Below the pieces are notes generated by a model. It saw only the letters and a program-made list of their open reading frames with translations, ran no database searches and was not told the origin of the DNA. A stretch of DNA of 26,186 bases from a virus: IMG/VR virus record IMGVR_UViG_3300044998_000712, positions 1 to 26,186 of that record; one strand, given 5' to 3'. The position numbers and the translations under genes are program-made. Below, in pieces: positions 1 to 6,934 of the stretch; the first letter of the stretch is position 1; each line of letters opens with the position of its first letter.

Positions 1-160
1 TTCTTTTTATGGTGAAACTAAGTTTGAATTCGGAATTTGCGGGGTTTCTTTGAAGGTCGTGAGGTTTTTATTGCTTGCTGTGGTTTTCTGGTATTTCTTT
101 CCAAGTTGTTTATTTTCAAGCGGTTACAGAATGATAGCAAAATGCTTGCAAGCGGTTGCG

Positions 161-215
161 CGATGCTTGCGTCGTGCTAGACGCAGTCTAGCACGATGCT
201 AGCATCGTGCTACCG
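161..215. repeat. Phased 11-bp degenerate repeats with nested palindromes (origin- or operator-like)
   Basis: Five degenerate 11-bp units lie head to tail at 161, 172, 183, 194 and 205. Units 1+2 (161-182) and 4+5 (194-215) match at 17 of 22 positions and start 33 bp apart, about three helical turns. Within the array, 172-182 and 186-196 form an 11-bp inverted repeat around a 3-nt loop. Positions 189-212 are a perfect 24-bp palindrome built from TAGCACGATGCT and its reverse complement. Further TGCTTGC copies lie at 72-78 and 143-149, and CAAGCGGTT is repeated at 117-125 and 149-157. Helical phasing plus palindromes is typical of protein-binding arrays such as phage origins or operators. The function is inferred; the repeats are directly visible. 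Confidence 0.75.
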
Positions 216-217
216 CG

Positions 218-247
218 CTCTGTCTCTGTCTCTGTCTCTGCCTCTGC
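218..247. repeat. Five tandem CTCTGY hexamers
   Basis: CTCTGT occurs three times and CTCTGC twice, without interruption, directly after the phased repeat array. The strand is strongly pyrimidine-rich. It may be part of the same origin or regulatory region, or a simple slippage tract. No function can be read from it alone. Confidence 0.7.
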
Positions 248-352
248 AGGTACAGCTCACGGTAAGCTATATTTTCCTATACATAGTATAACGCAAGCCG
301 CGTGCCAAAATATTTTTATACTTCGCTATTACACTAGCAAGGAATTCACGGC

Positions 353-508
353 ATGATTGCGACATGGTCATGGCTTTGCTGTGTCTGGTTGTGGTGTTGT
401 GCTGTGGCGCATCGATTTCGCGCGCTAGTGGCCCTTCCTGCCGCGATATGCCTTGCGAGGGTGACTTTTCCCGGCTCTGCCTCGATCGCGTCCTATAAAC
501 GATTCTAG
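353..508 (+). CDS. Possible small Trp/Cys-rich hydrophobic protein (51 aa)
   Basis: An ATG at 353 follows AAGGA (339-343) with a 9-nt gap and opens a 51-codon frame ending in TAG at 506-508. The first 20 residues hold four Trp and four Cys among hydrophobic residues and could form one membrane segment; a basic, less hydrophobic tail follows. Composition differs from the neighbouring genes, and the frame lies in an otherwise non-coding leader region, so it could be chance. The good ribosome binding site is the main support. No family is recognised. Confidence 0.25.
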   Translation: MIATWSWLCCVWLWCCAVAHRFRALVALPAAICLARVTFPGSASIASYKRF

Positions 509-547
509 CGCGTTTTGCCCTGTGCGCCGAAACATATGATATTATTC

Positions 548-566
548 AATAATGTATTACATTATT
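548..566. promoter_or_regulatory. AT-rich 19-nt palindrome just upstream of the early promoter (operator candidate)
   Basis: AATAATGTA and its exact reverse complement flank a single central T. A second, overlapping inverted repeat, ATTATT/AATAAT around one C, occupies 541-553. The palindrome ends 6 nt before the -35 box at 573, a usual place for an activator or repressor site. An ATG at 552 inside it is in frame with the first gene but lacks a ribosome binding site. It is rejected as a start in favour of 624. Confidence 0.5.
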
Positions 567-572
567 TTGGTA

Positions 573-601
573 TTGACAAGTGGGGCGGGTGGTGGTATTT
601 T
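573..601 (+). promoter_or_regulatory. Extended -10 sigma70-like promoter for the early operon
   Basis: TTGACA at 573-578 is a perfect -35 box. After a 17-nt spacer comes TATTTT at 596-601, a 4/6 match to the -10 consensus, preceded by an extended -10 TGG at 593-595. Transcription would start near 608, leaving a very short leader before the GGAGG at 611-615 and the ATG at 624. Direction, spacing and position fit it driving the whole recombination and replication operon. Confidence 0.65.
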
Positions 602-623
602 GTCGGCATTGGAGGACGGAACC

Positions 624-1463
624 ATGAGTGACTCTGGGGTTGTGGTGCCTCGTTTGTCGCCGACGGTGGCGAAGGCGCTGTTGCGGTGTCCAGCTGAGGC
701 GTGGCGTATTCACCGGATGCTAGGTGGTGAGCGTGATGCGCCGACGCCGGCGATGGTTGATGGTTTGGTGATGGAGCATTGCATTCTGGGTGGTGATGAT
801 CGCCTGGCGGTGATAGATGCTCCTGATTATCGCAGCGCGTCGGCGCGTGAGGCCCGCGATGCTGCGCTGGCGTCGGGGCTCACGCCGGTGCTTCGATCGA
901 GGCTTGACGCCTGTGCTGTTGCGGCCGTTGTGATTCGCGATCGGATTGCCGAGGCTGTCGGTTCCGATCTGTACTCAAGATTATGTTCCGCATCTATTCA
1001 GCATCGTATTGAGTGGGATGATTCCGAGACGTCCTGTGCATGTGTTGGCGTGCTTGATGCGCTTCACATTGCTGATCATGATGCGGTGATATTCGATCTC
1101 AAGAGCGTTTCCGATGCGCATCCCGATAATGTCGTGAACGCGGCGTATCGCGGCGGTTGGCATTTGCAGGCGGCGGCGTACCGTTCCGCCGTGCTGCATG
1201 ATGCTGGCATTGAATTGACCAAGATGATTTTCGTTTGTTTCGAGCGCGAGCATCCGCATTATGTTTCATGCGTGACGTTGTCACGCGAGTGGATGGAGAT
1301 GGGCGATTCCCTGTGGCGTCGCGCATGCGCTGTTTGGCGTGAGTGCGTAGCGCGTGGTTCATGGTCTAGCTATTCGGCGCGTGGTGTTATCGAGCTTGAT
1401 GCGGCGCCATGGCAATTGCGCGCGATGCAGGAGTGCGCGCTGGAGGATGTGATCGATGCGTGA
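624..1463 (+). CDS. RecE-like PD-(D/E)XK exonuclease
   Basis: The 279-residue protein carries the PD-(D/E)XK nuclease pattern of the RecE/exonuclease VIII-like (DUF3799/PDDEXK_1) group. It has a GLVMEH helix near residues 47-52, Asp145 in GVLDAL, Asp158-Leu-Lys160, and Gln182-x3-Tyr186. Such enzymes resect double-stranded DNA ends to give single strands for annealing or recombination. The start at 624 follows GGAGG (611-615) with 8 nt spacing; an in-frame ATG at 552 has no ribosome binding site. It is the first gene after the promoter at 573 and overlaps the Sak4-like ATPase gene by 8 nt, so the two probably form a nuclease-recombinase pair. A RecB/Cas4-like nuclease is the alternative name; the fold call is firm, the exact reaction inferred. 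Confidence 0.8.
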   Translation: MSDSGVVVPRLSPTVAKALLRCPAEAWRIHRMLGGERDAPTPAMVDGLVMEHCILGGDDRLAVIDAPDYRSASAREARDAALASGLTPVLRSRLDACAVAAVVIRDRIAEAVGSDLYSRLCSASIQHRIEWDDSETSCACVGVLDALHIADHDAVIFDLKSVSDAHPDNVVNAAYRGGWHLQAAAYRSAVLHDAGIELTKMIFVCFEREHPHYVSCVTLSREWMEMGDSLWRRACAVWRECVARGSWSSYSARGVIELDAAPWQLRAMQECALEDVIDA

Positions 1464-2409
1464 GTTTACCGATGCGCCTGCGCGGCGTTCATCCAGTCCG
1501 TTGCTGATTGGTCTGGTTGGACCGAGCGGCAGCGGCAAGACGTTTTCTGCATTGCGCCTCGCGTCCGGCATGCAACGTGTGTTTGGCGGTGACACGTTCG
1601 TAATCGATACGGAGGCGGGTCGTGCGCTGCACTATGCGGAGATGTTCAGATTCATGCATGTTCCCTTTTCACCGCCGCATGGTCCCCTGGACTATCGCGA
1701 TGCGATTCGGCATTGCGTGGATCGTGGTGCGCGTGTGATTGTTGTTGACAGCATGACGCACGAGCACAGTGGCGAGGGTGGTGTGCTGTGGCAGTCGGAG
1801 CAGTTGCTTTCTCGATATGGCGACGATGAGTCGGCCCGCAATCGCAATCTTGCGCGGTCGTTCATTGAGCCGAAGCGGCAGCGGAAGGCGTTGATCAATT
1901 CGATCATTCAGATAGGTGCGTCGTGTGCGTTCATATTCTGCTATCGCGCGCACGAGCGATTGGATTTCAGGCGCAAGGATCAGCGTGGCAATCCGCGTGA
2001 AATGGGTTTTCAGCCGGAGACGACCTCGCCGCTGATGTACGAGATGACGCAGCAGTTTCTGTTGCCGCCTGGCGCGGATGGTCATCCGCGCATGCATTCC
2101 GAGTTGGAGGATGAGCGTCGTTTGATCAAATGTCCTGCGCAGTTTCGCGACTGGTTCCGCGACGGCATCCAGCTGGATGAGTCGCTTGGCGAGCGATTTG
2201 CCCGGTGGAGCGTCGGCGATGCTGGCAATTTTGACGTGTCGGCGGCCGTTGCGCGTCTGGATGCCTGCGCGACGCTTGATGAACTTGCGTCGTGTTTCCG
2301 CGAATATGCGTCGCGTCGCGTCGAGATTGGCGATGCGGGCATGGCGCGCATAGTCGAGGCGAAGGATCGTCGGAAGGTCGAGCTGCAACGCAAACCTGTG
2401 GAGGCCTGA
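1456..2409 (+). CDS. Sak4-like RecA-fold ATPase (phage single-strand annealing/recombination)
   Basis: The 317-residue protein has a Walker A motif GPSGSGKT at 22-29, the DTE signature at 51-53 (as in AAA_24/Sak4 proteins), and a Walker B strand VIVVDS at 94-99 followed by His102-Glu103. This matches the phage RecA-core ATPases that promote single-strand annealing together with SSB. Residues from about 245 form an extra helical region resembling tails found on phage annealing proteins, making it longer than minimal Sak4. GGAGG at 1442-1446 precedes the ATG by 9 nt. Its placement directly after a RecE-like nuclease, with an SSB gene later in the operon, supports the recombination role. Confidence 0.8.
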   Translation: MREFTDAPARRSSSPLLIGLVGPSGSGKTFSALRLASGMQRVFGGDTFVIDTEAGRALHYAEMFRFMHVPFSPPHGPLDYRDAIRHCVDRGARVIVVDSMTHEHSGEGGVLWQSEQLLSRYGDDESARNRNLARSFIEPKRQRKALINSIIQIGASCAFIFCYRAHERLDFRRKDQRGNPREMGFQPETTSPLMYEMTQQFLLPPGADGHPRMHSELEDERRLIKCPAQFRDWFRDGIQLDESLGERFARWSVGDAGNFDVSAAVARLDACATLDELASCFREYASRRVEIGDAGMARIVEAKDRRKVELQRKPVEA

Positions 2410-2412
2410 CGG

Positions 2413-2640
2413 ATGAAAGAGTTGGAGCGGATATTGGCGCGGTGTTCCGGGATGAGCGCGGACATGCGTTTGCGCGCGATGTTTCGCTGCGCGAGACTGG
2501 CGCATGCGGCCGGCGACGTTGACCTGTGCCGCGCATTGCGGTGTTGCGCGATTGCCCTGGATCGCGGTGACATCGCGCAATCTGATGTGGAGTTTGATTC
2601 CGTATTCATTCTTTCATGGTATCGTTCGCAGGTGGACTAG
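2413..2640 (+). CDS. Hypothetical 75-aa helical, Cys-containing protein
   Basis: No family is recognised. The protein is predicted mostly helical, with five Cys residues spaced irregularly (not CxxC pairs) and a short acidic segment before a Phe/Trp/Tyr-rich C-terminus. GGAGG at 2400-2404 lies 8 nt before the ATG, and the frame begins 3 nt after the Sak4-like gene stops and ends 3 nt before the next start. That tight packing and good ribosome binding site make it very likely expressed. It may serve the recombination or replication module, but nothing in the sequence says how. Confidence 0.65.
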   Translation: MKELERILARCSGMSADMRLRAMFRCARLAHAAGDVDLCRALRCCAIALDRGDIAQSDVEFDSVFILSWYRSQVD

Positions 2641-2643
2641 GCG

Positions 2644-3195
2644 ATGCCATTGCGCATACGGAACTGGAGCAGGTTTCAGCACTATCGGCGTCGCAACCCG
2701 CCGTGGATCAAGCTGCACTACGATCTTCTTCAGAGCAGGGATTGGATGATTCTGGATGATGCGTCGCGCGTGCTCGCGGTTTCTCTTCTTCTGATTGCGT
2801 CGCGCAACGACGGACGTGTTCCTGATGATGCCGATTACGTGCGCAGGCTTGCGTCGCTGAATGCGCCTCCGGATTATGATCCGCTGATAGCATGCGGTTT
2901 TCTTGAGCGTGTCGAGGATGATGATTTTGATCGAATCTATTCCGCGTTCAGGCGTCGGATATCGGATGATGGTGGATCGGTGCCTGAGGATGGCACGCCC
3001 GAGGAGCGCATGGATCGCGAGATGCTGCATGCGCTGTACCGCATTGATCCGTCGAGCCTTCGCCGTTGTCTTCGCGCGCTGTACGGTTCTGATGCGTCAG
3101 AGCGCGCCATTTCCATTCGTTCCGGTCTGACGGTGCGCGGTTTCTGCGCGTCGTTCGAGCAGATACGCGAGGATGCGGTTCATGGGCGCGATTGA
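2644..3195 (+). CDS. O/DnaD-like replication initiator, winged-helix N-terminus
   Basis: The 183-residue protein begins with NWSRFQHY, then a block around residues 20-95 (IKLHYDLL, RDWMILDD, ASRNDGRVPDD, PLIACGFLE). This is characteristic of the N-terminal winged-helix domain of phage replication organisers of the O/DnaD type. These proteins bind the origin and help recruit the replicative helicase. The C-terminal half is charged and not diagnostic. Location supports the call: it directly precedes an SF2 helicase and a DnaB-like helicase. AGGTGG at 2629-2634 is the likely ribosome binding site. The repeat array at 161-215 is a candidate target, which is inference. Confidence 0.65.
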   Translation: MPLRIRNWSRFQHYRRRNPPWIKLHYDLLQSRDWMILDDASRVLAVSLLLIASRNDGRVPDDADYVRRLASLNAPPDYDPLIACGFLERVEDDDFDRIYSAFRRRISDDGGSVPEDGTPEERMDREMLHALYRIDPSSLRRCLRALYGSDASERAISIRSGLTVRGFCASFEQIREDAVHGRD

Positions 3196-4774
3196 GCTGC
3201 GCGAGTATCAGCGTGCCGCGCTCGATGCGATCGCGTCGGGCTGGCGCGAATTCCGCCGCCAGCTGCTTGTGCTTCCGACGGGCACGGGCAAGACGATTGT
3301 GTTTGCGCATGCGGCAATGAACGAAATTGATCGCGGCGGCAGCGTTCTGGTTCTGGCGCACAGGGATGAATTGATTTTGCAGGCGATTGACAAACTTCGT
3401 GCTGCGTGCGGCATAGATGCGCTTGTGGAGAAGGGTGGATTGCGCGCGCTGGATTCGTTCCGTGCCGGGTCGGTGGTTGTGGCGAGCGTACAGAGTCTTC
3501 ACATTGATCGGCTGATTCGGTGGCCGCGTGATTCGTTCGATTTGATCATCGTTGACGAGGCGCATCATGCGCTGAGCGATTCATATCGGAATATATTCAC
3601 GCATTTTGATGCGGTTGCGGGTGGTGCGACGCGGCTGCTCGGCGTGACCGCGACGCCGGATCGCGGTGATCGCCGTGCGCTCGGCGGCATATTCGAGACA
3701 ATAGCCTACGAATACAGGATGCGCGATGCGATTTCCGCAGGGCATCTTTGCCCGATAGTTGCGTCGAGCATTCCGATAGAGATTGACATGCGCGGTGTGC
3801 GCCGTGTCGGTGGCGATTACGATGCGGAGGCGAGCGCGGCGCGCATTGCGCCGGTGCTTGAGCGTGTCGCTGATGCCGTTGTCGAGTTTGCGCGCGGCCG
3901 GAAGACATTGGTTTTTCTGCCGCTGATCAGCCTGTCGATGGCATTTTCCGATTTGCTCCGCGATCGCGGCATGCATTCGGTTCATGTTGATGGCGAGAGT
4001 CCGGATCGCCGTGACATTCTCGACTGGTTCGCAGGTTCCAGCGATGGCGTGCTGTGCAATGCGTCGCTGCTGCTGGAGGGATACGATTGTCCTGACATAT
4101 CGTGCGTTATCTGCCTGCGTCCGACGCAGATACGCAGTCTGTATCAGCAGATGGTTGGCCGTGGCACGCGCATCGCTCCAGGCAAGAAAAACCTGCTGCT
4201 GATAGATTTTCTCTGGCTGACGGAAAAGCACAGGCTGTGCGTTCCTGCGAGTCTGATTGCGCCGGATGCGCAGCACGCATCTGAGATCATGGATGCGGTT
4301 CGATCGTCGGGCGACGGCGTGGAGGTTGATCTGATCGAGGCGGAGAGTGCGGCGGTGCGCGAGCGGATGCGCAGACTGCGAGACGAGCTGGATCGTCACA
4401 AGCGGAGGCCCGCGCGCCTTGGCTATGATCCGCTCGAATACGGTGCGCGCATGAACGACATCGAGCTGGTGGAGTGGGAGCCGGTGATGCCATGGCATTC
4501 GCTGGCGCCGACGGAGAAGCAGAAAGATGCGCTGACACGGCTTGGTTTCGACGCGAATCGTGTTCGTTTCCGTGGTCAGGCGAGCGCGCTGCTGACGAGC
4601 GCGGCGCGCCGCCGTGAGCTTGGGTTGTGCACGATTCGACAGGCGCGCCTGCTCGAACGTCATGGTCATGCGAATGCGATTAACATGAGTTTTGCGGAGG
4701 CGAGCGCGGCGATAGATGCGATAGCGCGCAGGCTTGGCTGGCGTTCGCATTCGCAGTCCGGAGCCGCGTCATGA
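3182..4774 (+). CDS. SF2 DEAD/DEAH-box helicase
   Basis: The 530-residue helicase shows the ordered SF2 motifs: LREYQ at 6-10, PTGTGKT at 32-38, DEAHH at 125-129, GVTATP at 154-159 and motif VI QMVGRGTR at 323-330. It would use ATP to translocate on or remodel DNA during phage replication or recombination. The C-terminal 200 residues add a basic linker and a small domain starting near PTEKQKDAL, a tail often seen on phage SF2 helicases. The start at 3182 has GAGG (3169-3172) 9 nt upstream; the earlier in-frame ATG at 3173 touches that site and is less likely. It overlaps the initiator gene by 14 nt and the DnaB-like gene by 4 nt. Confidence 0.9.
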   Translation: MGAIELREYQRAALDAIASGWREFRRQLLVLPTGTGKTIVFAHAAMNEIDRGGSVLVLAHRDELILQAIDKLRAACGIDALVEKGGLRALDSFRAGSVVVASVQSLHIDRLIRWPRDSFDLIIVDEAHHALSDSYRNIFTHFDAVAGGATRLLGVTATPDRGDRRALGGIFETIAYEYRMRDAISAGHLCPIVASSIPIEIDMRGVRRVGGDYDAEASAARIAPVLERVADAVVEFARGRKTLVFLPLISLSMAFSDLLRDRGMHSVHVDGESPDRRDILDWFAGSSDGVLCNASLLLEGYDCPDISCVICLRPTQIRSLYQQMVGRGTRIAPGKKNLLLIDFLWLTEKHRLCVPASLIAPDAQHASEIMDAVRSSGDGVEVDLIEAESAAVRERMRRLRDELDRHKRRPARLGYDPLEYGARMNDIELVEWEPVMPWHSLAPTEKQKDALTRLGFDANRVRFRGQASALLTSAARRRELGLCTIRQARLLERHGHANAINMSFAEASAAIDAIARRLGWRSHSQSGAAS

Positions 4775-6189
4775 GCGGCAGGAAGCGGCAGGAAGCGCCG
4801 CCGCAGAATCTCGATGCGGAGCGCGCCGTATTGAGCAGCATTCTGATCAACGGCGATGCGATCGATGTGGCGCGCGCCGTGCTCGGGGATGATGCGTCGG
4901 TTCATTTCATGCATCCGCCGCACGCAGCGGTCTATGAAATGATGGTTTCGATGCGCCGCGATGGCGAACCTGTGGATGTCGTGCTGCTCGCATCGCGATT
5001 TGATCGATGCGGTCGTCTCGCCGAGATAGGCGGCATGTCGTTCCTGTCTGAATTGCTTGGCGCGCAGAAGACGTCCGCGCACGTGCGCGATTATGCCGTG
5101 ATGGTGCGCGACGTTACACTGCGGCGCGAACTTCAGGCGTTGCTGCGCAGTCATTATCTCGCATCGAAAAAGAGCGATTCTGGCGCGGACAGCATCATAG
5201 ATGGATTCATTCTTCGGCTGGAGTCGCTGATGCGCGGGATGGCGGATGCCGATTTCATTCGCATGTCGGACACGCTGCCCGAGCTGCGAGCGCGCATGCT
5301 CGCGATGCTGGATCGCGGTCGCGAGGCGTTCGGTATCAGCACGGGCATAGGCAATCTCGATGCGATCCTGCTCGGCCTTGAGCCGGGCAGCGTGACGGTG
5401 CTCGCGTGCAGGCCTGGCGTCGGCAAGAGTACGCTGAGTCTCCAGATTGCCTCGCATGTCGCGCGTGCCCATGGCAATGCTGCGATTGTGTCGCTGGAGA
5501 TGTCGCGCGAGCAGATCGAGGACAAGGCGGCGTACATGCTCGGCGGCATATCACGTCGCGAGGTGCTGAACCGTTACATTGCGCGTGATGCGCTTGAGCG
5601 CAAGATTGAAGCCGTGTGTTCCGATGCCGCGCTGGAACGCCTTTACATTCTGGATTGTCCCGCGATCACGTCGAACGATCTTCGTCTTCGCATGAAGCGG
5701 TTCGCGGACCGGCGCGGCATTGCGCTGCTCGTGATAGACTACCTTCAGCTGTTGCGGCCCGCGAATACCGGCGCGAGCCGCTACGAGCAGGTGAGCGAGA
5801 TGAGCAGGACGATCAAGCTTCTTGCGCGCGAGATTGGCGCGCCCGTGCTGCTGCTGTCGCAGTTGAACCGTGATGGTGCGGATCGACCGCGTCTGCACAA
5901 CCTGCGCGAGTCCGGCGCGATCGAGCAGGATGCCGACAACGTGATTCTGATGTGGCCCGAGAACGAGGATGGCATCATGCACGTGGACGTCGCGAAGCAC
6001 CGCACTGGCGCGACTGGCGAGTGCGGGCTTTTTTTCCGGTCGGACACGCAGAAGTTTTTCGATGCCGATTTGCCGAAGCCCAAGCCGCGCCGTGGTCGCA
6101 GGGGCGGCGCGAACGACGGCATCATCCAGCGCGTGCCGTCGCCGTCGGAATATGATTTCACCGAGCCGGACGAGGAGTGTCCATTTTGA
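4771..6189 (+). CDS. DnaB-like replicative helicase
   Basis: The 472-residue protein follows the DnaB layout. An N-terminal helical domain begins with PQNLDAERAVLSSIL, and a RecA-like motor follows with Walker A RPGVGKST (214-221) and Walker B LVIDYLQLL (320-328). A LLLSQLNRD segment and the KHRTGATGE loop lie near the C-terminus. Hexamers of this family unwind the replication fork. Length is normal for a bacterial or phage DnaB. It overlaps the SF2 helicase gene by ATGA, so translation is likely coupled. No DnaC-type loader gene is visible nearby; the O/DnaD-like protein may do this. Confidence 0.92.
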   Translation: MSGRKRQEAPPQNLDAERAVLSSILINGDAIDVARAVLGDDASVHFMHPPHAAVYEMMVSMRRDGEPVDVVLLASRFDRCGRLAEIGGMSFLSELLGAQKTSAHVRDYAVMVRDVTLRRELQALLRSHYLASKKSDSGADSIIDGFILRLESLMRGMADADFIRMSDTLPELRARMLAMLDRGREAFGISTGIGNLDAILLGLEPGSVTVLACRPGVGKSTLSLQIASHVARAHGNAAIVSLEMSREQIEDKAAYMLGGISRREVLNRYIARDALERKIEAVCSDAALERLYILDCPAITSNDLRLRMKRFADRRGIALLVIDYLQLLRPANTGASRYEQVSEMSRTIKLLAREIGAPVLLLSQLNRDGADRPRLHNLRESGAIEQDADNVILMWPENEDGIMHVDVAKHRTGATGECGLFFRSDTQKFFDADLPKPKPRRGRRGGANDGIIQRVPSPSEYDFTEPDEECPF

Positions 6190-6407
6190 GCCGACACATG
6201 AAGCGTTTCGATTTGCCGCCTGTGGCGCTGCGTGATGGCGTGCGCGTATACGGTCCTGGGATGCACGTTGGTCCCGGTGATCTGATTTACGAATGCCGTT
6301 ATTGCGGCGAGCCGCATTCACAGCGTCATGATGGCGGCATCTATTTTGTTCTGCGTGGTTTGTGGTGCTGCCTTGCGTGCGGCAGAAAAAACGGAGTGAT
6401 CGAATGA
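6186..6407 (+). CDS. Small zinc-ribbon protein
   Basis: This protein of about 73 residues has two CxxC pairs (CRYC and CLAC) about 30 residues apart, the pattern of a zinc ribbon, with basic flanks. The likely start is TTG at 6186, overlapping the DnaB-like stop as TTGA and lying 8 nt after GGAG (6174-6177). ATG at 6198 and GTG at 6177 are alternatives. Its end overlaps the DUF1064 gene by ATGA. Probably a small nucleic-acid- or protein-binding accessory of the replication module; no specific function is visible. Confidence 0.65.
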   Translation: MSRHMKRFDLPPVALRDGVRVYGPGMHVGPGDLIYECRYCGEPHSQRHDGGIYFVLRGLWCCLACGRKNGVIE

Positions 6408-6733
6408 AATACAAGTCGCAGCCGACCGTGGTTGACGGAATCCGATTCGCATCGAAGGCGGAGGCGCGCCGGTATGGCGAATTGAAAGTGCTCGAACGTG
6501 CCGGCCGGATCAGCGGGTTGCGTTTGCAGCCGTCATATGAATTGCAACCGGCGTTTCGTGACGTGCGCGGTCGTCTGCATCGCGCAATACGGTATGTAGG
6601 CGATTTCGCCTATGTCGAGAACGGTCGCGAGGTGGTCGAGGATGTGAAAGGTTTCGCGACGCAGGCATTCGCGATCAAGTCGAAGATGTTCATGGCGCGG
6701 TATCCCGGTATTGAGCTGAGAGTAGTGAAATGA
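6404..6733 (+). CDS. DUF1064 family PD-(D/E)XK nuclease-like protein
   Basis: The 109-residue protein matches the DUF1064 pattern: GIRFASKAEARRY near the N-terminus with Glu20, then IRYVGDF with Asp67, then Val-Glu79-Asp80-Val-Lys82. These residues give the PD-(D/E)XK active site, so a small structure-selective endonuclease, perhaps acting on recombination intermediates, is expected. Biochemical function across the family is poorly established. GGAG at 6393-6396 lies 7 nt before the ATG. ATGA overlaps on both sides tie it to the zinc-ribbon and HTH genes. An upstream in-frame ATG at 6362 is rejected because it lies inside the preceding gene and lacks a site. Confidence 0.8.
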   Translation: MKYKSQPTVVDGIRFASKAEARRYGELKVLERAGRISGLRLQPSYELQPAFRDVRGRLHRAIRYVGDFAYVENGREVVEDVKGFATQAFAIKSKMFMARYPGIELRVVK

Positions 6734-6933
6734 AAACGGCAGGACATTATTCGGACAGCGAGAGCGTGATGCTGCCGCTGAGCGATGTGGCGGATATTCT
6801 GGATGTGCCGATTAGTGAAGTTCGCGAGCTGATACGGTCCGGTGCGTTGCGCGCCGTTGCCTATTCGCAGTCTGACATCCGTATCAGGTGCATCGATCTT
6901 GATGCTTATCTGAAAACCATATGGGGAGAATGA
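6730..6933 (+). CDS. Small helix-turn-helix DNA-binding protein (excisionase-like)
   Basis: This 67-residue protein contains LPLSDVADILDVPISEVRELI followed by an RSGALRAVAY wing and a final DLDAYL helix. That is the arrangement of the HTH_17/excisionase-type winged helix. It should bind DNA, as a transcription regulator or an Xis-like protein. No integrase is in the window to support an excision role, so regulator is equally likely. It overlaps the DUF1064 gene by ATGA and is followed within 2 nt by the methylase. Confidence 0.7.
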   Translation: MKTAGHYSDSESVMLPLSDVADILDVPISEVRELIRSGALRAVAYSQSDIRIRCIDLDAYLKTIWGE

Positions 6934-6934
6934 C

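Noticed and set aside
2-202. Frame open from the window edge to TAG at 200-202, with a hydrophobic stretch and an Arg-rich tail
   Set aside because: It has no visible start or ribosome binding site, unusual composition, and ends inside the repeat array. It could be the end of an upstream gene, but the window cannot show this.
279-292. TATA-rich sequence resembling a -10 box
   Set aside because: No matching -35 element lies at a suitable distance on either strand.
552-623. Longer start of the RecE-like nuclease at ATG 552
   Set aside because: That ATG lies inside the operator-like palindrome upstream of the promoter, whereas ATG 624 has a perfect ribosome binding site.
1669-2580. Long minus-strand frames opposite the Sak4-like gene, and others such as 3581-4750 and 14609-15820
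   Set aside because: They mirror strong plus-strand genes, are rich in Arg/His/Ala typical of antisense shadows, and show no recognisable motifs.
6730-6933. Excisionase as a sign of a prophage
   Set aside because: No integrase or attachment site is visible, and the same small HTH fold serves as an ordinary regulator.
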